DNA of 64,000 nt from an uncultured Brevibacillus sp. (GTDB lineage: Bacteria > Bacillota > Bacilli > Brevibacillales > Brevibacillaceae), in the NCBI RefSeq assembly GCF_947502445.1, contig NZ_CANMZW010000004.1:124001-188000 (forward strand), read 5' to 3'. The notes beneath the pieces were generated by a model. It was not told the DNA's origin. It ran no database searches and was given only the letters and a program-made list of their open reading frames with translations. The position numbers were made by a program, and so were the translations under genes. Positions within the stretch are counted from its first letter, which is position 1; the number at the start of each line of letters is the position of its first letter. Below are positions 43,167 through 52,378 of the stretch, in pieces.

Positions 43167-44324
43167 ATGAAAGCATTATCCCAAACAAGAAGCAGCTTGC
43201 CACGTTCAGGCATACGTCAAATCATGGACTACTCAGCAACGATTCCGGATGTGATCCATCTGGAAGTGGGCGAGCCGAATGTAAACACACCACTCCACAT
43301 TCGCGAAGCAGCATTTGCAGCCATGAACGAAGGATTTACCCACTATACGGCAAATGCCGGACTAATCAGCCTGCGCAGCTCTATCGCAGATCACCTGAAG
43401 CGCCAGTACGAAATACAGGTAAATACGGATCAGATTGTGGTCACTGCCGGAGCAGTAAATGCGCTCGTCGCAACCGTCCTGTCGCTAGTAGAATCCGGGG
43501 AAGAGGTTTTGATACCGGATCCAGGCTGGCCGAATTACGAACAGATCATTTTAAGTCAGGAATCGATTCCGAAGCGCTACAAGCTCTTGCCAGACTCAGG
43601 CTTTGTCCCAGATATCGCTGAGCTGGAGCAAGTGGTTACGCCAAAAACAAAAGCGATTATCATCAACTCTCCTGGCAATCCTACGGGCGGTGTACTCAGT
43701 GAGGAGAACATAAAAGACCTTCTCGCCTTCGCTTCCAAGCATGATCTATACATCATTTCCGATGAGGTCTACGACGGGATCGTGTTCGAGGACAAGCATA
43801 TCTCCCCGATGTCCTATGACACAGAGGGCAGAGTGATCAGCATCTTCGGCTTCTCCAAAAACTACGCCATGACAGGCTGGAGGGTCGGCTATGCAGTTGC
43901 TCCACAGCAGATTGCGGCCGTTATTGCAAAAGTGTTGGAGCCGCTCGTCTCATGTGCTTCGTCTGTATCGCAAAAAGCTGCAGAAGCGGCCATCTCCTTT
44001 ACTCAGGAGTTCGTTCACGAAATGCGCGAGATTTATCAGGCTAGGCGTGACAGCGCTTACAGATTGCTGGAGGGAGCTGGCATCAAGGCGTACAAGCCTA
44101 AGGGAGCTTTCTACATGATGATCGATCTCTCCGGGATAGAAACAGAGGAGGAGAATCTGGCCATTGCCTTGGTCAAAGAATCCGGGGTTGCAGTGGCTCC
44201 AGGAACCACCTTTGGATCGACGACGGCACACATGATTCGCATCTCTCTCGCGACTGAAGATTCCAAATTGTTAGAAGGCGTTAAGCGGATTTGTGATTTT
44301 GTAACAAAACATAGAAAACAATAA
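43167..44324 (+). CDS. Class I/II aminotransferase (PLP, fold type I)
   Basis: Aspartate-aminotransferase-superfamily enzyme. PLP contacts are NSPGNPTGGVLS near residue 172, SDEVYDGIVFED near 205, and the lysine in FGFSKNYAMTGWRVGYAVAP near 233. The final Arg that binds the carboxylate is in MIRISLATEDSKL near 360. It has 385 residues. AAGGAGGTAC precedes the ATG. It is followed at 22 bases by a polar amino acid transporter operon, so it probably transaminates the imported compound. Confidence 0.9.
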   Translation: MKALSQTRSSLPRSGIRQIMDYSATIPDVIHLEVGEPNVNTPLHIREAAFAAMNEGFTHYTANAGLISLRSSIADHLKRQYEIQVNTDQIVVTAGAVNALVATVLSLVESGEEVLIPDPGWPNYEQIILSQESIPKRYKLLPDSGFVPDIAELEQVVTPKTKAIIINSPGNPTGGVLSEENIKDLLAFASKHDLYIISDEVYDGIVFEDKHISPMSYDTEGRVISIFGFSKNYAMTGWRVGYAVAPQQIAAVIAKVLEPLVSCASSVSQKAAEAAISFTQEFVHEMREIYQARRDSAYRLLEGAGIKAYKPKGAFYMMIDLSGIETEEENLAIALVKESGVAVAPGTTFGSTTAHMIRISLATEDSKLLEGVKRICDFVTKHRKQ

Positions 44325-44346
44325 CAAAATCAAGGGGGATTCTACG

Positions 44347-45168
44347 ATGTTTCGTAAAAAGAAAAGTGCATTACTGACTCTCATGATGTCACTCGCTCTG
44401 TTGGTTACTGCTTGCAGCTCCGAAACAAGCTCGTCGCCTACGCAAAATACGCAGAGCCGACTCGACAAAATCATCGCCTCGAAAAAAATCCGCATCGCTA
44501 CGTACGCTGACAGCCCAGGCTGGAGTGTACTGAACGCTTCTGGTGAATACGAAGGCTTTGACCCAGATATTGCCCGCAAGCTAGCAGAGTCGTTGGGAGC
44601 CGAAATTGAATTCGTAACGACTGACGGCGTAAACCGCATCCCGCTTCTTGAATCCGACAAAGTCGATGTAGCTATCTCTGTGTTTACACCAACCAATGAA
44701 CGCGCGAAGTCGATCAACTTTACCATTCCTTACTCCGCAGCTGGCTTGGTTCCGATGTATCCAAAAAATAAACCGATCAGCAGCTGGGATGGCGTAAAAG
44801 GAAAGAAGGTTTCCGTATCCAAAGGCTCCACGGGTGATATCGCGCTGAGCAAGTACTACCCGGAAGCACAGCTCGTTCGCTTTGATTCCACAGCAGATGC
44901 GTTTTTGGCTCTGAAAACGGGCAAGGTTGATGTCTTTGTAGAAGAGGACGGAATCATTCTCGACTTGCTGAAAAAGAATCAGGAATTTGAATCGCTGCCA
45001 GGTCAACCGTTCCAATCCTCCTATATTGCAATGGGTGTGAAAAAAGGAGATCAGGAATGGCTGAACTATTTGAATCACTTTATCCGCAACCTGAACTATT
45101 CCGGTGAGGGTGCAGAATTGTACAAAAATCGATTTGGTGTAGATGCACCGAAGCTCTTGACCTACTAA
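44347..45168 (+). CDS. Polar amino acid ABC transporter binding lipoprotein (family 3)
   Basis: Extracellular solute-binding lipoprotein. The lipobox is LLVTAC with Cys at residue 23. SBP family 3 features include KKIRIATYADSPGWSVLNAS, GEYEGFDPDIARKLAESLGA near residue 60 and the hinge segment KKVSVSKGSTGDIALSKYYP. It has 273 residues. AAGGGGGATTC precedes ATG. First of four transporter genes for an amino acid or amino-acid-like substrate used by this cluster. Confidence 0.92.
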   Translation: MFRKKKSALLTLMMSLALLVTACSSETSSSPTQNTQSRLDKIIASKKIRIATYADSPGWSVLNASGEYEGFDPDIARKLAESLGAEIEFVTTDGVNRIPLLESDKVDVAISVFTPTNERAKSINFTIPYSAAGLVPMYPKNKPISSWDGVKGKKVSVSKGSTGDIALSKYYPEAQLVRFDSTADAFLALKTGKVDVFVEEDGIILDLLKKNQEFESLPGQPFQSSYIAMGVKKGDQEWLNYLNHFIRNLNYSGEGAELYKNRFGVDAPKLLTY

Positions 45169-45248
45169 TCCTCTGGAAGTCCCATATAATCGGAACGGGG
45201 GACGAGGTTCTCCCGTTCTGATCACCCTGAGAATGAGGTGATTGGTTC

Positions 45249-45902
45249 GTGAATTTGGTTTTCCATGATATTATCCCGTACATTCCTTTGCTGGTAAGTG
45301 GTCTTGGTACAAGCTTGATGATTACGGTCATCTGTATGCTTGCCGGAACGGTGCTCGGTTTGTTTGTCGCCTTGGCCAAATCCAGCAAGATCACTCCCCT
45401 TCGCTATTTTGGGAACACGTACATTGAGATTTTTCGCAATACGCCACTGATCGTGCAGTTGTACCTGCTTTACTTCGGAATGGGGCAATTGGGACTGGAT
45501 ATTAGTCCACTGTGGTCTGCTTTGATCGGGATCACGATTAACAATGCTGCGTATACAGCTGAAATATTCCGTGCTGGTCTAAGCAGTGTTCCAAAAGGGC
45601 TTTATGAAGCAGGCAGCGCCCTGGGCATGAACGCAGCCCAAACCTTCCGCCATGTTATTTTACCACCCGCTTTTCGCACAGCGTTTCCAGCTTTGACAAA
45701 CCAACTTGTCTTGCTGTTCTTGTTCTCTTCTGTCGCCTCCATCATTTCGCTTGAGGAACTGACGTATCAAGTGATGAATATTGAAACGCAAACATCCAGA
45801 ACATTGGAAATTACACTGATTGCCACAGTGCTCTACTACGGATGCTCATCGATCTTTGTGTACCTGTCCAACGCCTTGGCAAGAAAAGTGTTCAAATGGT
45901 AA
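45249..45902 (+). CDS. Polar amino acid ABC permease (first subunit)
   Basis: HisM/GlnP-type inner-membrane permease. The EAA loop YEAGSALGMNAAQTFRHVILP near residue 118 contacts the ATPase, and FRNTPLIVQLYLLYFGMG near 60 is typical of the family. It has 217 residues with about five membrane helices. It starts at GTG 45249 after ATGAGGTG. It pairs with the following permease. Confidence 0.92.
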   Translation: MNLVFHDIIPYIPLLVSGLGTSLMITVICMLAGTVLGLFVALAKSSKITPLRYFGNTYIEIFRNTPLIVQLYLLYFGMGQLGLDISPLWSALIGITINNAAYTAEIFRAGLSSVPKGLYEAGSALGMNAAQTFRHVILPPAFRTAFPALTNQLVLLFLFSSVASIISLEELTYQVMNIETQTSRTLEITLIATVLYYGCSSIFVYLSNALARKVFKW

Positions 45903-45915
45903 AGGGAGGATTACA

Positions 45916-46572
45916 ATGACTCAAGATTTTGGTTGGATACATCTCGTCCCGTTATTAAATGGCGCGTGGCTGACGATCCAGCTTTGTTTCTTCTCATTAC
46001 TGATAGGTGGTGCAATCGGGATCATCGTTGGTCTCGGAGCCGCATCCAAAAACAAGCTGGCAAACGTCCTCTCATCTATCTACATCAGATTGGTCAGGGG
46101 AGTTCCCCTTTTGATGATCATCTTTTTGATTTACTTTGCGCTTCCGATGCTCCATATCGGCATCAACTTTTCCAAAGGCTTTTCCGCTGTTACGGCTCTT
46201 TCGATTTACGCCGGCGCTTATTTGGGCGAAATTGTCAGAGGGGGAATTCAGTCCGTACCAAAAGGACAATTCGAAGCGGCAGATGCTCTGGGGATGACTA
46301 CTATTCAAAAATTCCGGCATGTCATTATCCCACAAGCAATGAAGTTCATCATTCCGCCGGGGATCGGATTTTTCATCGCACTGATCAAGGATTCGTCGCT
46401 GGTTTCCATCATCGGCTACATTGATCTGACAAAAGCAGGTAAGGTCGTCAGCAGCCTGACCTTTAACCCGATCGCCTCTTTCCTTGCAGTTGCCGCGGTG
46501 TATTTCGTACTCTGCTTCGGACTGTCCAAGGCGTCTTATTACTACGAAAAGAGATTTTTGCGCTCAACGTAA
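45916..46572 (+). CDS. Polar amino acid ABC permease (second subunit)
   Basis: Second HisQ/GlnP-type permease. EAA loop FEAADALGMTTIQKFRHVII near residue 120; LVRGVPLLMIIFLIYFALPM near 58. I use ATG 45916 after AAAGGGAGG, since the earlier in-frame extension lies inside the preceding gene. It has 218 residues. The two different permease subunits indicate a heterodimeric channel. Confidence 0.92.
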   Translation: MTQDFGWIHLVPLLNGAWLTIQLCFFSLLIGGAIGIIVGLGAASKNKLANVLSSIYIRLVRGVPLLMIIFLIYFALPMLHIGINFSKGFSAVTALSIYAGAYLGEIVRGGIQSVPKGQFEAADALGMTTIQKFRHVIIPQAMKFIIPPGIGFFIALIKDSSLVSIIGYIDLTKAGKVVSSLTFNPIASFLAVAAVYFVLCFGLSKASYYYEKRFLRST

Positions 46573-46625
46573 GACTTGCCTCGTCGTTTGGCATAAAAGG
46601 CTAGGAAAGGGAAGGGAGATAGCAA

Positions 46626-47351
46626 ATGAACATACAAGTGAAGGATTTGCATAAAAGCTACGGAAAGCTGGAGGTATTAAAAGGCATCGATTGCGAGATT
46701 AAAGAGGGAGAAGTGGTATGTGTCATCGGTCCCTCCGGCTCGGGAAAAAGCACCTTTCTGCGTTGCCTCAATTTGCTGGAGCAAATCACAAGCGGTCAGG
46801 TTTTGATTGGCCAGCATGACATCACGAATGTCAAAACGGATATCAATATGGTTCGTACCGAGGTAGGAATGGTCTTTCAGCAATTCAACCTGTTTCCGCA
46901 TAAGACGGCGCTGGAAAATGTCATGCTCGCTCCCGTCATCGTAAAGCACGAGTCCAAAGAAGCAGCGCGCGCCAAAGCACTGGAATTGCTCGCAAAGGTA
47001 GGACTCAAGGAAAAGGCTGATTCCTATCCGGGCAACCTATCCGGTGGGCAGATGCAGCGTGTAGCCATTGCGCGTGCACTGGCGATGAATCCTAAAATCA
47101 TCCTGTTTGACGAGCCGACCTCAGCACTAGACCCTGAGCTGGTTGGAGAGGTCCTGAATGTTATGAAGGACCTGGCACAGGAAGGCATGACGATGGTAGT
47201 CGTGACGCATGAGATGGGCTTCGCTCGTGAAGTAGCGGACCGGGTCATTTTCATGGACCAAGGCTACATCATCGAAGAAGGAGATCCAGAAGAAATCTTC
47301 CGTGCACCTAAAAATGAGCGCACGCAAGCCTTTTTGCGCAAGGTGATCTAA
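46626..47351 (+). CDS. Polar amino acid ABC transporter ATPase (GlnQ/HisP type)
   Basis: Cytoplasmic ATPase of the importer. Walker [10 protein letters not shown] near residue 37, [21 protein letters not shown]-loop near 82, signature [19 protein letters not shown] near 133 and Walker [15 protein letters not shown] near 158. It has 241 residues with the family's usual C-terminal [26 protein letters not shown] precedes ATG. Confidence 0.94.
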   Translation: MNIQVKDLHKSYGKLEVLKGIDCEIKEGEVVCVIGPSGSGKSTFLRCLNLLEQITSGQVLIGQHDITNVKTDINMVRTEVGMVFQQFNLFPHKTALENVMLAPVIVKHESKEAARAKALELLAKVGLKEKADSYPGNLSGGQMQRVAIARALAMNPKIILFDEPTSALDPELVGEVLNVMKDLAQEGMTMVVVTHEMGFAREVADRVIFMDQGYIIEEGDPEEIFRAPKNERTQAFLRKVI

Positions 47352-47372
47352 GGGCGGGCAGGGGGTGCCAAC

Positions 47373-48554
47373 ATGCATGCAACAGGCTTAACATGTGTCA
47401 CTTGTCATAAGGTGTATCCGCTCGCCCCCCTGTACGAGTGTGGGGAGTGCGGGGGAATCTTGAAGGTTACTTATGCGATTGCGCAAGCGGATGGCTCGTG
47501 TGCTTTGCTCCCGGTTTCCGAGCAGAATCGGATTCATTTGGGGGAAGGCAATACCAGGCTGCTATCGGCTCCACGGCTTGCGAAAAGGCTAGGCATCAAG
47601 ACGCTGCTGCTCAAATGTGAATTCATGAATCCTACGGGATCTTTCAAAGATCGCCCTGTATCCATCGGAATTACGAAAGCAGTTGAATTTGGTTTTCAAC
47701 AAGTCATTGCTGCTTCCAGTGGAAATGGAGCTGCCTCAGTCGCTGCTTATGCTGCGCGTGCGGGGCTTCGAGCAATCATTCTTGTCCCAGAATCCACACC
47801 GCTTGAAAAGGTAAGGCAGACCCTCGCTTACGGAGCCAAGGTCATCCGTGTGAAAGGGCCGTACAGCAACTGTTTTTCGCTGGCGAAGCAGCTTGCTCAG
47901 AGTCAGAACATTTTTAATTTGACGACAACACTTCTGAATCCGTACACGGTGGAGGGAAACAAGCTCGTAGCCTATGAGCTGTATGAACAGATGAATGGAA
48001 TGGTTCCTGATGTAATCTATGTACCGATTGGGGCCGGACCATTGCTGATTGGTATTTACAGAGGATATTTGGAGCATCGCCGGTATCATCCGGGAGCAAA
48101 GCTTCCCAGAATGGCAGGAATCCAGGCAGCAGGAAATAATCCGATCGCAAAAGCGTTTGATCAGGGCGAGTCAGTGGTTCGTTCAGAGCCCAATCCACAA
48201 ACGATTGCGGGCGGGATTGCAGACGGATTGGTCGGGTATGAAAAGGATGGAACCTATACACTACAGATCGCAGTGCAATCAAATGGATTTGTGTCAGATG
48301 TATCAGACGCCCGGATATTGGAGGCGCAAATTCTGTTAGCCCAGGAGGAAGGGGTCTTTGTAGAACCTTCTGCGGCAGCAGGCATAGCAGGACTGATGAA
48401 AAGCTTGGAGGAACAACGAATTTCTGAAAATGATTCCGTGGTCGTAGTTTTGACTGGACACGGATTAAAAGATATGGGAAATGTCCGCGTTGCGAGGGAA
48501 GTACCTATCATTGACGATAGCATGGAGCAACTGCTGGAAGTGCTAGACAAATAG
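47373..48554 (+). CDS. Threonine-synthase-like PLP enzyme with N-terminal zinc ribbon
   Basis: Fold type II PLP lyase or replacement enzyme. The N-terminus has a zinc ribbon (CVTCHKVYPLAPLYECGECG), the PLP lysine is in EFMNPTGSFKDRPV near residue 88, the phosphate-binding loop is AASSGNGAASVAAY near 113, and VLTGHGLKDMGNVRV closes the domain. It has 393 residues. The cluster contains no threonine biosynthesis genes, so this is more likely a catabolic ammonia- or phosphate-lyase on a hydroxy or amino acid. True threonine synthase remains possible. Confidence 0.8.
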   Translation: MHATGLTCVTCHKVYPLAPLYECGECGGILKVTYAIAQADGSCALLPVSEQNRIHLGEGNTRLLSAPRLAKRLGIKTLLLKCEFMNPTGSFKDRPVSIGITKAVEFGFQQVIAASSGNGAASVAAYAARAGLRAIILVPESTPLEKVRQTLAYGAKVIRVKGPYSNCFSLAKQLAQSQNIFNLTTTLLNPYTVEGNKLVAYELYEQMNGMVPDVIYVPIGAGPLLIGIYRGYLEHRRYHPGAKLPRMAGIQAAGNNPIAKAFDQGESVVRSEPNPQTIAGGIADGLVGYEKDGTYTLQIAVQSNGFVSDVSDARILEAQILLAQEEGVFVEPSAAAGIAGLMKSLEEQRISENDSVVVVLTGHGLKDMGNVRVAREVPIIDDSMEQLLEVLDK

Positions 48555-48569
48555 AGGGGTGGAAATGGC

Positions 48570-49529
48570 ATGAGCAGCATCACGATAGGAATTACAGACT
48601 GTGATCATCCATCAGTGGAAATTGAACAAAATGTCATCCGAAATGCTTCCGCACAGATGGTTCTGCATGAATGCAAAACAGAGGCTGACGTGATCCTGCA
48701 CTGCACAGATGCAGATGGCTTGCTGAACCAGTATGCTCCTCTGACACGCAACGTACTTGGCAAGCTGCCACGCTGCAAAGTCATCGTGCGATATGGTGTA
48801 GGTGTAAATAATGTAGACGTCCAGGCAGCTACTGATCACGGCATTCAGATTTGCAACGTACCGGATTACGGGGTAGATGAAGTATCCGATCATGCTTTGG
48901 CACTCATGTATACACTTACGCGCAAGACGCTGCTCCTCGGCAATGCGATCCGCAAAGGAGAATGGGACTTCAGCATTTCCCGTCCGATTTTGCGATTGCG
49001 TGGACAAACAGTTGGTGTCGTCGGTCTAGGTCGAATCGGCAGTGCTTTTGCCAAAAAAGCGCACGGGGCGGGATTTAAGCTCATCGGCTACGATCATCGA
49101 AACATCGGGGAGGATTCCCTTCCATTTGTTGAGCGCGTCACGTTTGAAGACTTGCTTGAGCGCTCCGATGTGATTTCGATTCATTGTCCACTAACAGATG
49201 ACACCAAAAATTTATTTAGCACCAAAGAGCTGCAGGCCATGAAGTCTTCCGCCTACCTCATTAATACTGCACGCGGCTCGATCATTGACGAGGCCGCACT
49301 GGATCAGGCGCTTGCCGAAGGGTGGATCGCCGGGGCAGCACTCGACGTCATGGAGCTGGAGCCGCCAAAACCGGATAATCCGCTCATCAAGCGAGAGAAC
49401 TGCATCATTACTCCGCATGTCGCCTGGTATTCCGAGCAGGCCTTTGATGAATTAAAGCGAAAAGCGGCGGAAGAAGCCGTGCGTGTTTTGTCAGGAGAGA
49501 AGCCTCGCTATCCTGTAAATCAACTATAA
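48570..49529 (+). CDS. D-2-hydroxyacid dehydrogenase
   Basis: NAD-dependent D-isomer-specific 2-hydroxyacid dehydrogenase, similar to SerA and hydroxypyruvate reductases. The Rossmann motif GVVGLGRIGSAFAKKA lies near residue 148. Catalytic Arg is in LINTARGSIIDEAALDQALA near 232, a Glu in the DVMELEPP stretch near 262, and the acid-base His in ITPHVAWYSEQ near 288. It has 319 residues, with no ACT regulatory domain. It starts 16 bases after the threonine-synthase-like gene. It may interconvert a keto and a hydroxy acid in the pathway. Confidence 0.9.
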   Translation: MSSITIGITDCDHPSVEIEQNVIRNASAQMVLHECKTEADVILHCTDADGLLNQYAPLTRNVLGKLPRCKVIVRYGVGVNNVDVQAATDHGIQICNVPDYGVDEVSDHALALMYTLTRKTLLLGNAIRKGEWDFSISRPILRLRGQTVGVVGLGRIGSAFAKKAHGAGFKLIGYDHRNIGEDSLPFVERVTFEDLLERSDVISIHCPLTDDTKNLFSTKELQAMKSSAYLINTARGSIIDEAALDQALAEGWIAGAALDVMELEPPKPDNPLIKRENCIITPHVAWYSEQAFDELKRKAAEEAVRVLSGEKPRYPVNQL

Positions 49530-49564
49530 GAGAGATGTTCATGAATGAGAAGGAGCGTACCAGG

Positions 49565-50617
49565 ATGACTATGAAAAGCGCTGTCTACTACGGGGCAAAC
49601 GACATTCGCGTAGAAGAAAAACAAGTACCGACTCCGCCAGCAGGCTGGGCGTTGGTTAAGGTGAGCTATACAGGGATTTGCGGAACCGATCTAAATATTT
49701 ATGTGGGTGCGCATCCACGGGCGAAGGGGCCGCTCATTATTGGACATGAGCTGTCTGGGACGTTACTTGCGGGGCATCCCACTTTGCCGGCAGGTACGCC
49801 GGTTACTGTCCGCCCGCTCTTGTTTTGCGGCGAGTGCGAGCCGTGCCAGACGGGTAAAAGTCATGTGTGCAAAAATCTCCAGCTGATAGGAATCGACTGT
49901 GATGGCTCGATGGCCGAGTATGTGGTCGCTCCGGTAGAAACGATTCATGCGCTGCCAAAAAATGTGTCTCTCAAGGCAGGTGCTCTGATCGAGCCGCTGG
50001 CAGTGGGTGTTCATGCGGTTCGGCAATCCGGCTTTGTTCCAGGCGATACGGCACTCGTTTTTGGTGCAGGACCGATCGGGATGTGTGTAGCCGTTTCGTT
50101 GCAGCTGCTAGGAGCAGGACGGGTAATCGTAGCGGAAACCAATCCTTTCCGTCTGCAAATGGCCAAAGACTTGGGCTTTGAAACGATTGATCCACAGGAT
50201 GGCAGTATCGTAGAACAGGTGCTCATGAAAACAGACGGAAACGGTGCTGATTTTTCCTTTGACTGTGCCGGTCATCCGTCTGTATCCGAAATCTTGACGC
50301 ACGCGACGAAAATACGTGGTACGGCTGTCGTTGTTGCCGCTTATAAAAAGCCTGCACCAATCGATTTGCTGCAAGCGATGTTCAAAGAAATCACGATCAA
50401 AGGCGTCCGCGTGTATACGCCAAAAGATTTCGAAATTGCTGCACAGCTGCTCGAAAAGCCGTTTGACTTTGAAAAATTGATCACCCATGTTATGCCGCTT
50501 GAAGACGTAAAATCCGGATTTGATAGGCTGCTCTCCGGCGGAAATGCCGTCAAGGTTCTGATTGCGATCGACCAAGAGGAAGAAGTCAGCGCTGGAACAG
50601 GAAGTGGAGAGCAATGA
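49565..50617 (+). CDS. Zinc-dependent alcohol/polyol dehydrogenase (MDR)
   Basis: Medium-chain dehydrogenase. Catalytic zinc ligands are in GICGTDLNIYVGAHPR and IIGHELSG (Cys, His-Glu), structural zinc in LLFCGECEPCQTGKSHVC, and NAD binding is by FGAGPIGMCVAVSLQLLGAG near residue 167. I choose ATG 49565 (MTMKSAVYYG) after AAGGAG; ATG 49535 is an alternative with a poorer site. It has 350 residues. It resembles threonine, sorbitol and galactitol dehydrogenases, which fits oxidation of a sugar acid or hydroxy amino acid. Confidence 0.9.
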   Translation: MTMKSAVYYGANDIRVEEKQVPTPPAGWALVKVSYTGICGTDLNIYVGAHPRAKGPLIIGHELSGTLLAGHPTLPAGTPVTVRPLLFCGECEPCQTGKSHVCKNLQLIGIDCDGSMAEYVVAPVETIHALPKNVSLKAGALIEPLAVGVHAVRQSGFVPGDTALVFGAGPIGMCVAVSLQLLGAGRVIVAETNPFRLQMAKDLGFETIDPQDGSIVEQVLMKTDGNGADFSFDCAGHPSVSEILTHATKIRGTAVVVAAYKKPAPIDLLQAMFKEITIKGVRVYTPKDFEIAAQLLEKPFDFEKLITHVMPLEDVKSGFDRLLSGGNAVKVLIAIDQEEEVSAGTGSGEQ

Positions 50618-51369
50618 CTATGTTTGATTTGAGCGGACAGGTAGCCGTCATCACAGGTGCGACCCGAGGACTTGGTCAGGCTATGGCAGTTGCTTTGGCA
50701 GAGGCAGGAGCGGATATCGCTCTGGTGCAACGGAATGCTGCTGACACTCAGACAAAAGAGTTAATAGAGACAGTCGGGCGTCGATGCGAAATTATTTTGT
50801 GTGATCTGGCGGAAATGGATCAGGTCAAACAGGTTATGGATCAGGTTGATCGTGTGTATGGAAAGGTAGACATCCTGGTCAACAACGGAGGGATACAGCG
50901 GCGTTCTCCCGCAGAGGATTTTGCGGAAGCAGACTGGGACGATGTGCTGGATGTTAACCTGAAAACGGTTTTTATCCTCTGCCAGCAAGCGGGGCGACGA
51001 ATGATCGCCCAGGGGCGCGGCAAAATCATCAATATCGCGTCACTCCTATCGTTTCAGGGAGGAATGCGGGTGCCTGCCTATGCTGCAGCCAAAGGCGGTG
51101 TTGCCCAATTGACGAAAGCACTCGCGAATGAGTGGGCCGCCCACGGAATTACGGTCAATGCGATTGCGCCAGGATATATGGCTACGGACATGAATGAAGC
51201 ATTGCTCAAGGATGAAACACGTAATCGCCAGATACTCGAAAGAATTCCCACGGGACGTTGGGGAAGGGCAGAGGATATGAAAGGAAGCGTCGTCTTTCTT
51301 GCTTCACAAGCATCCGATTATGTGAACGGTCATGTACTCGCAGTGGATGGCGGCTGGCTGGGCAGATAA
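50614..51369 (+). CDS. Short-chain dehydrogenase/reductase (KduD-like)
   Basis: NAD(P)-dependent SDR. The cofactor motif TGATRGLG lies near residue 13, NNGGIQRR near 88 (usually NNAG), the catalytic Ser-Tyr-Lys in ASLLSFQGGMRVPAYAAAKG near 140-157, and DVNLKTVF near 112. The C-terminal YVNGHVLAVDGGWLGR is classical. It has 251 residues. ATG overlaps the MDR stop by 4 bases. Its best resemblance is to 2-deoxy-D-gluconate 3-dehydrogenase-type enzymes, which would connect to the KDG kinase next to it. Confidence 0.88.
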   Translation: MTMFDLSGQVAVITGATRGLGQAMAVALAEAGADIALVQRNAADTQTKELIETVGRRCEIILCDLAEMDQVKQVMDQVDRVYGKVDILVNNGGIQRRSPAEDFAEADWDDVLDVNLKTVFILCQQAGRRMIAQGRGKIINIASLLSFQGGMRVPAYAAAKGGVAQLTKALANEWAAHGITVNAIAPGYMATDMNEALLKDETRNRQILERIPTGRWGRAEDMKGSVVFLASQASDYVNGHVLAVDGGWLGR

Positions 51370-51404
51370 TGATTGCAGCACATGTTGAGGGAGGACGTGC
51401 AAGT

Positions 51405-52349
51405 ATGGACGTAGTAACAATCGGAGAAACCATGGTTCTCCTAACTCCAGGGTCTGTTGGTCCATTGCGGTATGTAACCAAGTTTGAAAAAACAATCGGC
51501 GGTGCGGAATCCAATGTAGCCATTGCGCTTGCCAGATTAGGTCATGCGGCAGGTTGGGTCAGTAGATTGGGTGATGACGAGTTCGGTTTATACGTTCGCA
51601 ATTTTATCCGGGGAGAAGGCGTCGATACCTCCCGGGTTGTATTCGATGAACAGTATCCAACCGCTGTCTTTTTCAAAGAGCGGCAGGCAAACAATGAACC
51701 AAAAGTTTACTATTATCGCAAAGGCTCGGCAGCAAGCCAACTGAGTGCCGACGATTTGGACGAGAACTATATAGCAGGGGCCAGGTTTTTACATCTTACC
51801 GGGATTACGGCAGCGCTCAGCTCTTCCTGCAGAGCGATGATGGAGCGGGCGATTGAGATTGCGAGGGCGAACCAGCTCACTGTCGTGTTTGATCCGAATA
51901 TTCGTTTAAAGCTATGGTCCAAAGATGAGGCGCGCGAAGCATTAATGGATATTTCCAGCAGGTGCGACATCGTTATGCCAGGGATCGAAGAGGGAGAAAT
52001 CATGACAGGGGAAACCGAGCCAGAGAAAATCGCAGCCCGTCTGTTGGAGAATGGAGCCAAGGTAGTGGTGCTGAAGCTCGGAGAAAAAGGGGCATTTTAT
52101 GCGACGCAGGAATCGGCTGAGTATGTTCCGGGATATCCTGTGCACGAGATTGTGGACCCGATTGGCGCGGGAGATGGTTTTGCAGCGGGTTTCCTGTCTG
52201 GACTGCTTCGTGGCTGGTCGCTATCAAAGGCGGTCATGCTCGGAAATCGTGTAGGTGCATTTGCCCTTTCTGTAGTAGGAGATGTGGAGGGATATCCGTT
52301 TTGGAATCGGATTGCACCCCATGATGAGAGAAAAGAAGTGCTGCGCTAA
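51405..52349 (+). CDS. PfkB-family sugar kinase, probable 2-keto-3-deoxygluconate kinase
   Basis: Phosphorylates KDG to KDPG, or a related keto-deoxy sugar acid. PfkB features are IGGAESNVAIALARLGHAAG near residue 30, WVSRLGDDEFG, and the ATP/anion-hole motif DPIGAGDGFAAGFLSGLL near 257 with the catalytic Asp. I start at ATG 51405 after GAGGGAGG; a long in-frame upstream stretch lies within the SDR gene and is not used. It has 314 residues. Followed directly by KDPG aldolase, which makes the KDG assignment strong. Confidence 0.88.
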   Translation: MDVVTIGETMVLLTPGSVGPLRYVTKFEKTIGGAESNVAIALARLGHAAGWVSRLGDDEFGLYVRNFIRGEGVDTSRVVFDEQYPTAVFFKERQANNEPKVYYYRKGSAASQLSADDLDENYIAGARFLHLTGITAALSSSCRAMMERAIEIARANQLTVVFDPNIRLKLWSKDEAREALMDISSRCDIVMPGIEEGEIMTGETEPEKIAARLLENGAKVVVLKLGEKGAFYATQESAEYVPGYPVHEIVDPIGAGDGFAAGFLSGLLRGWSLSKAVMLGNRVGAFALSVVGDVEGYPFWNRIAPHDERKEVLR

Positions 52350-52378
52350 AGGGACCTATAGGAGAGGGGGGAGCTATC

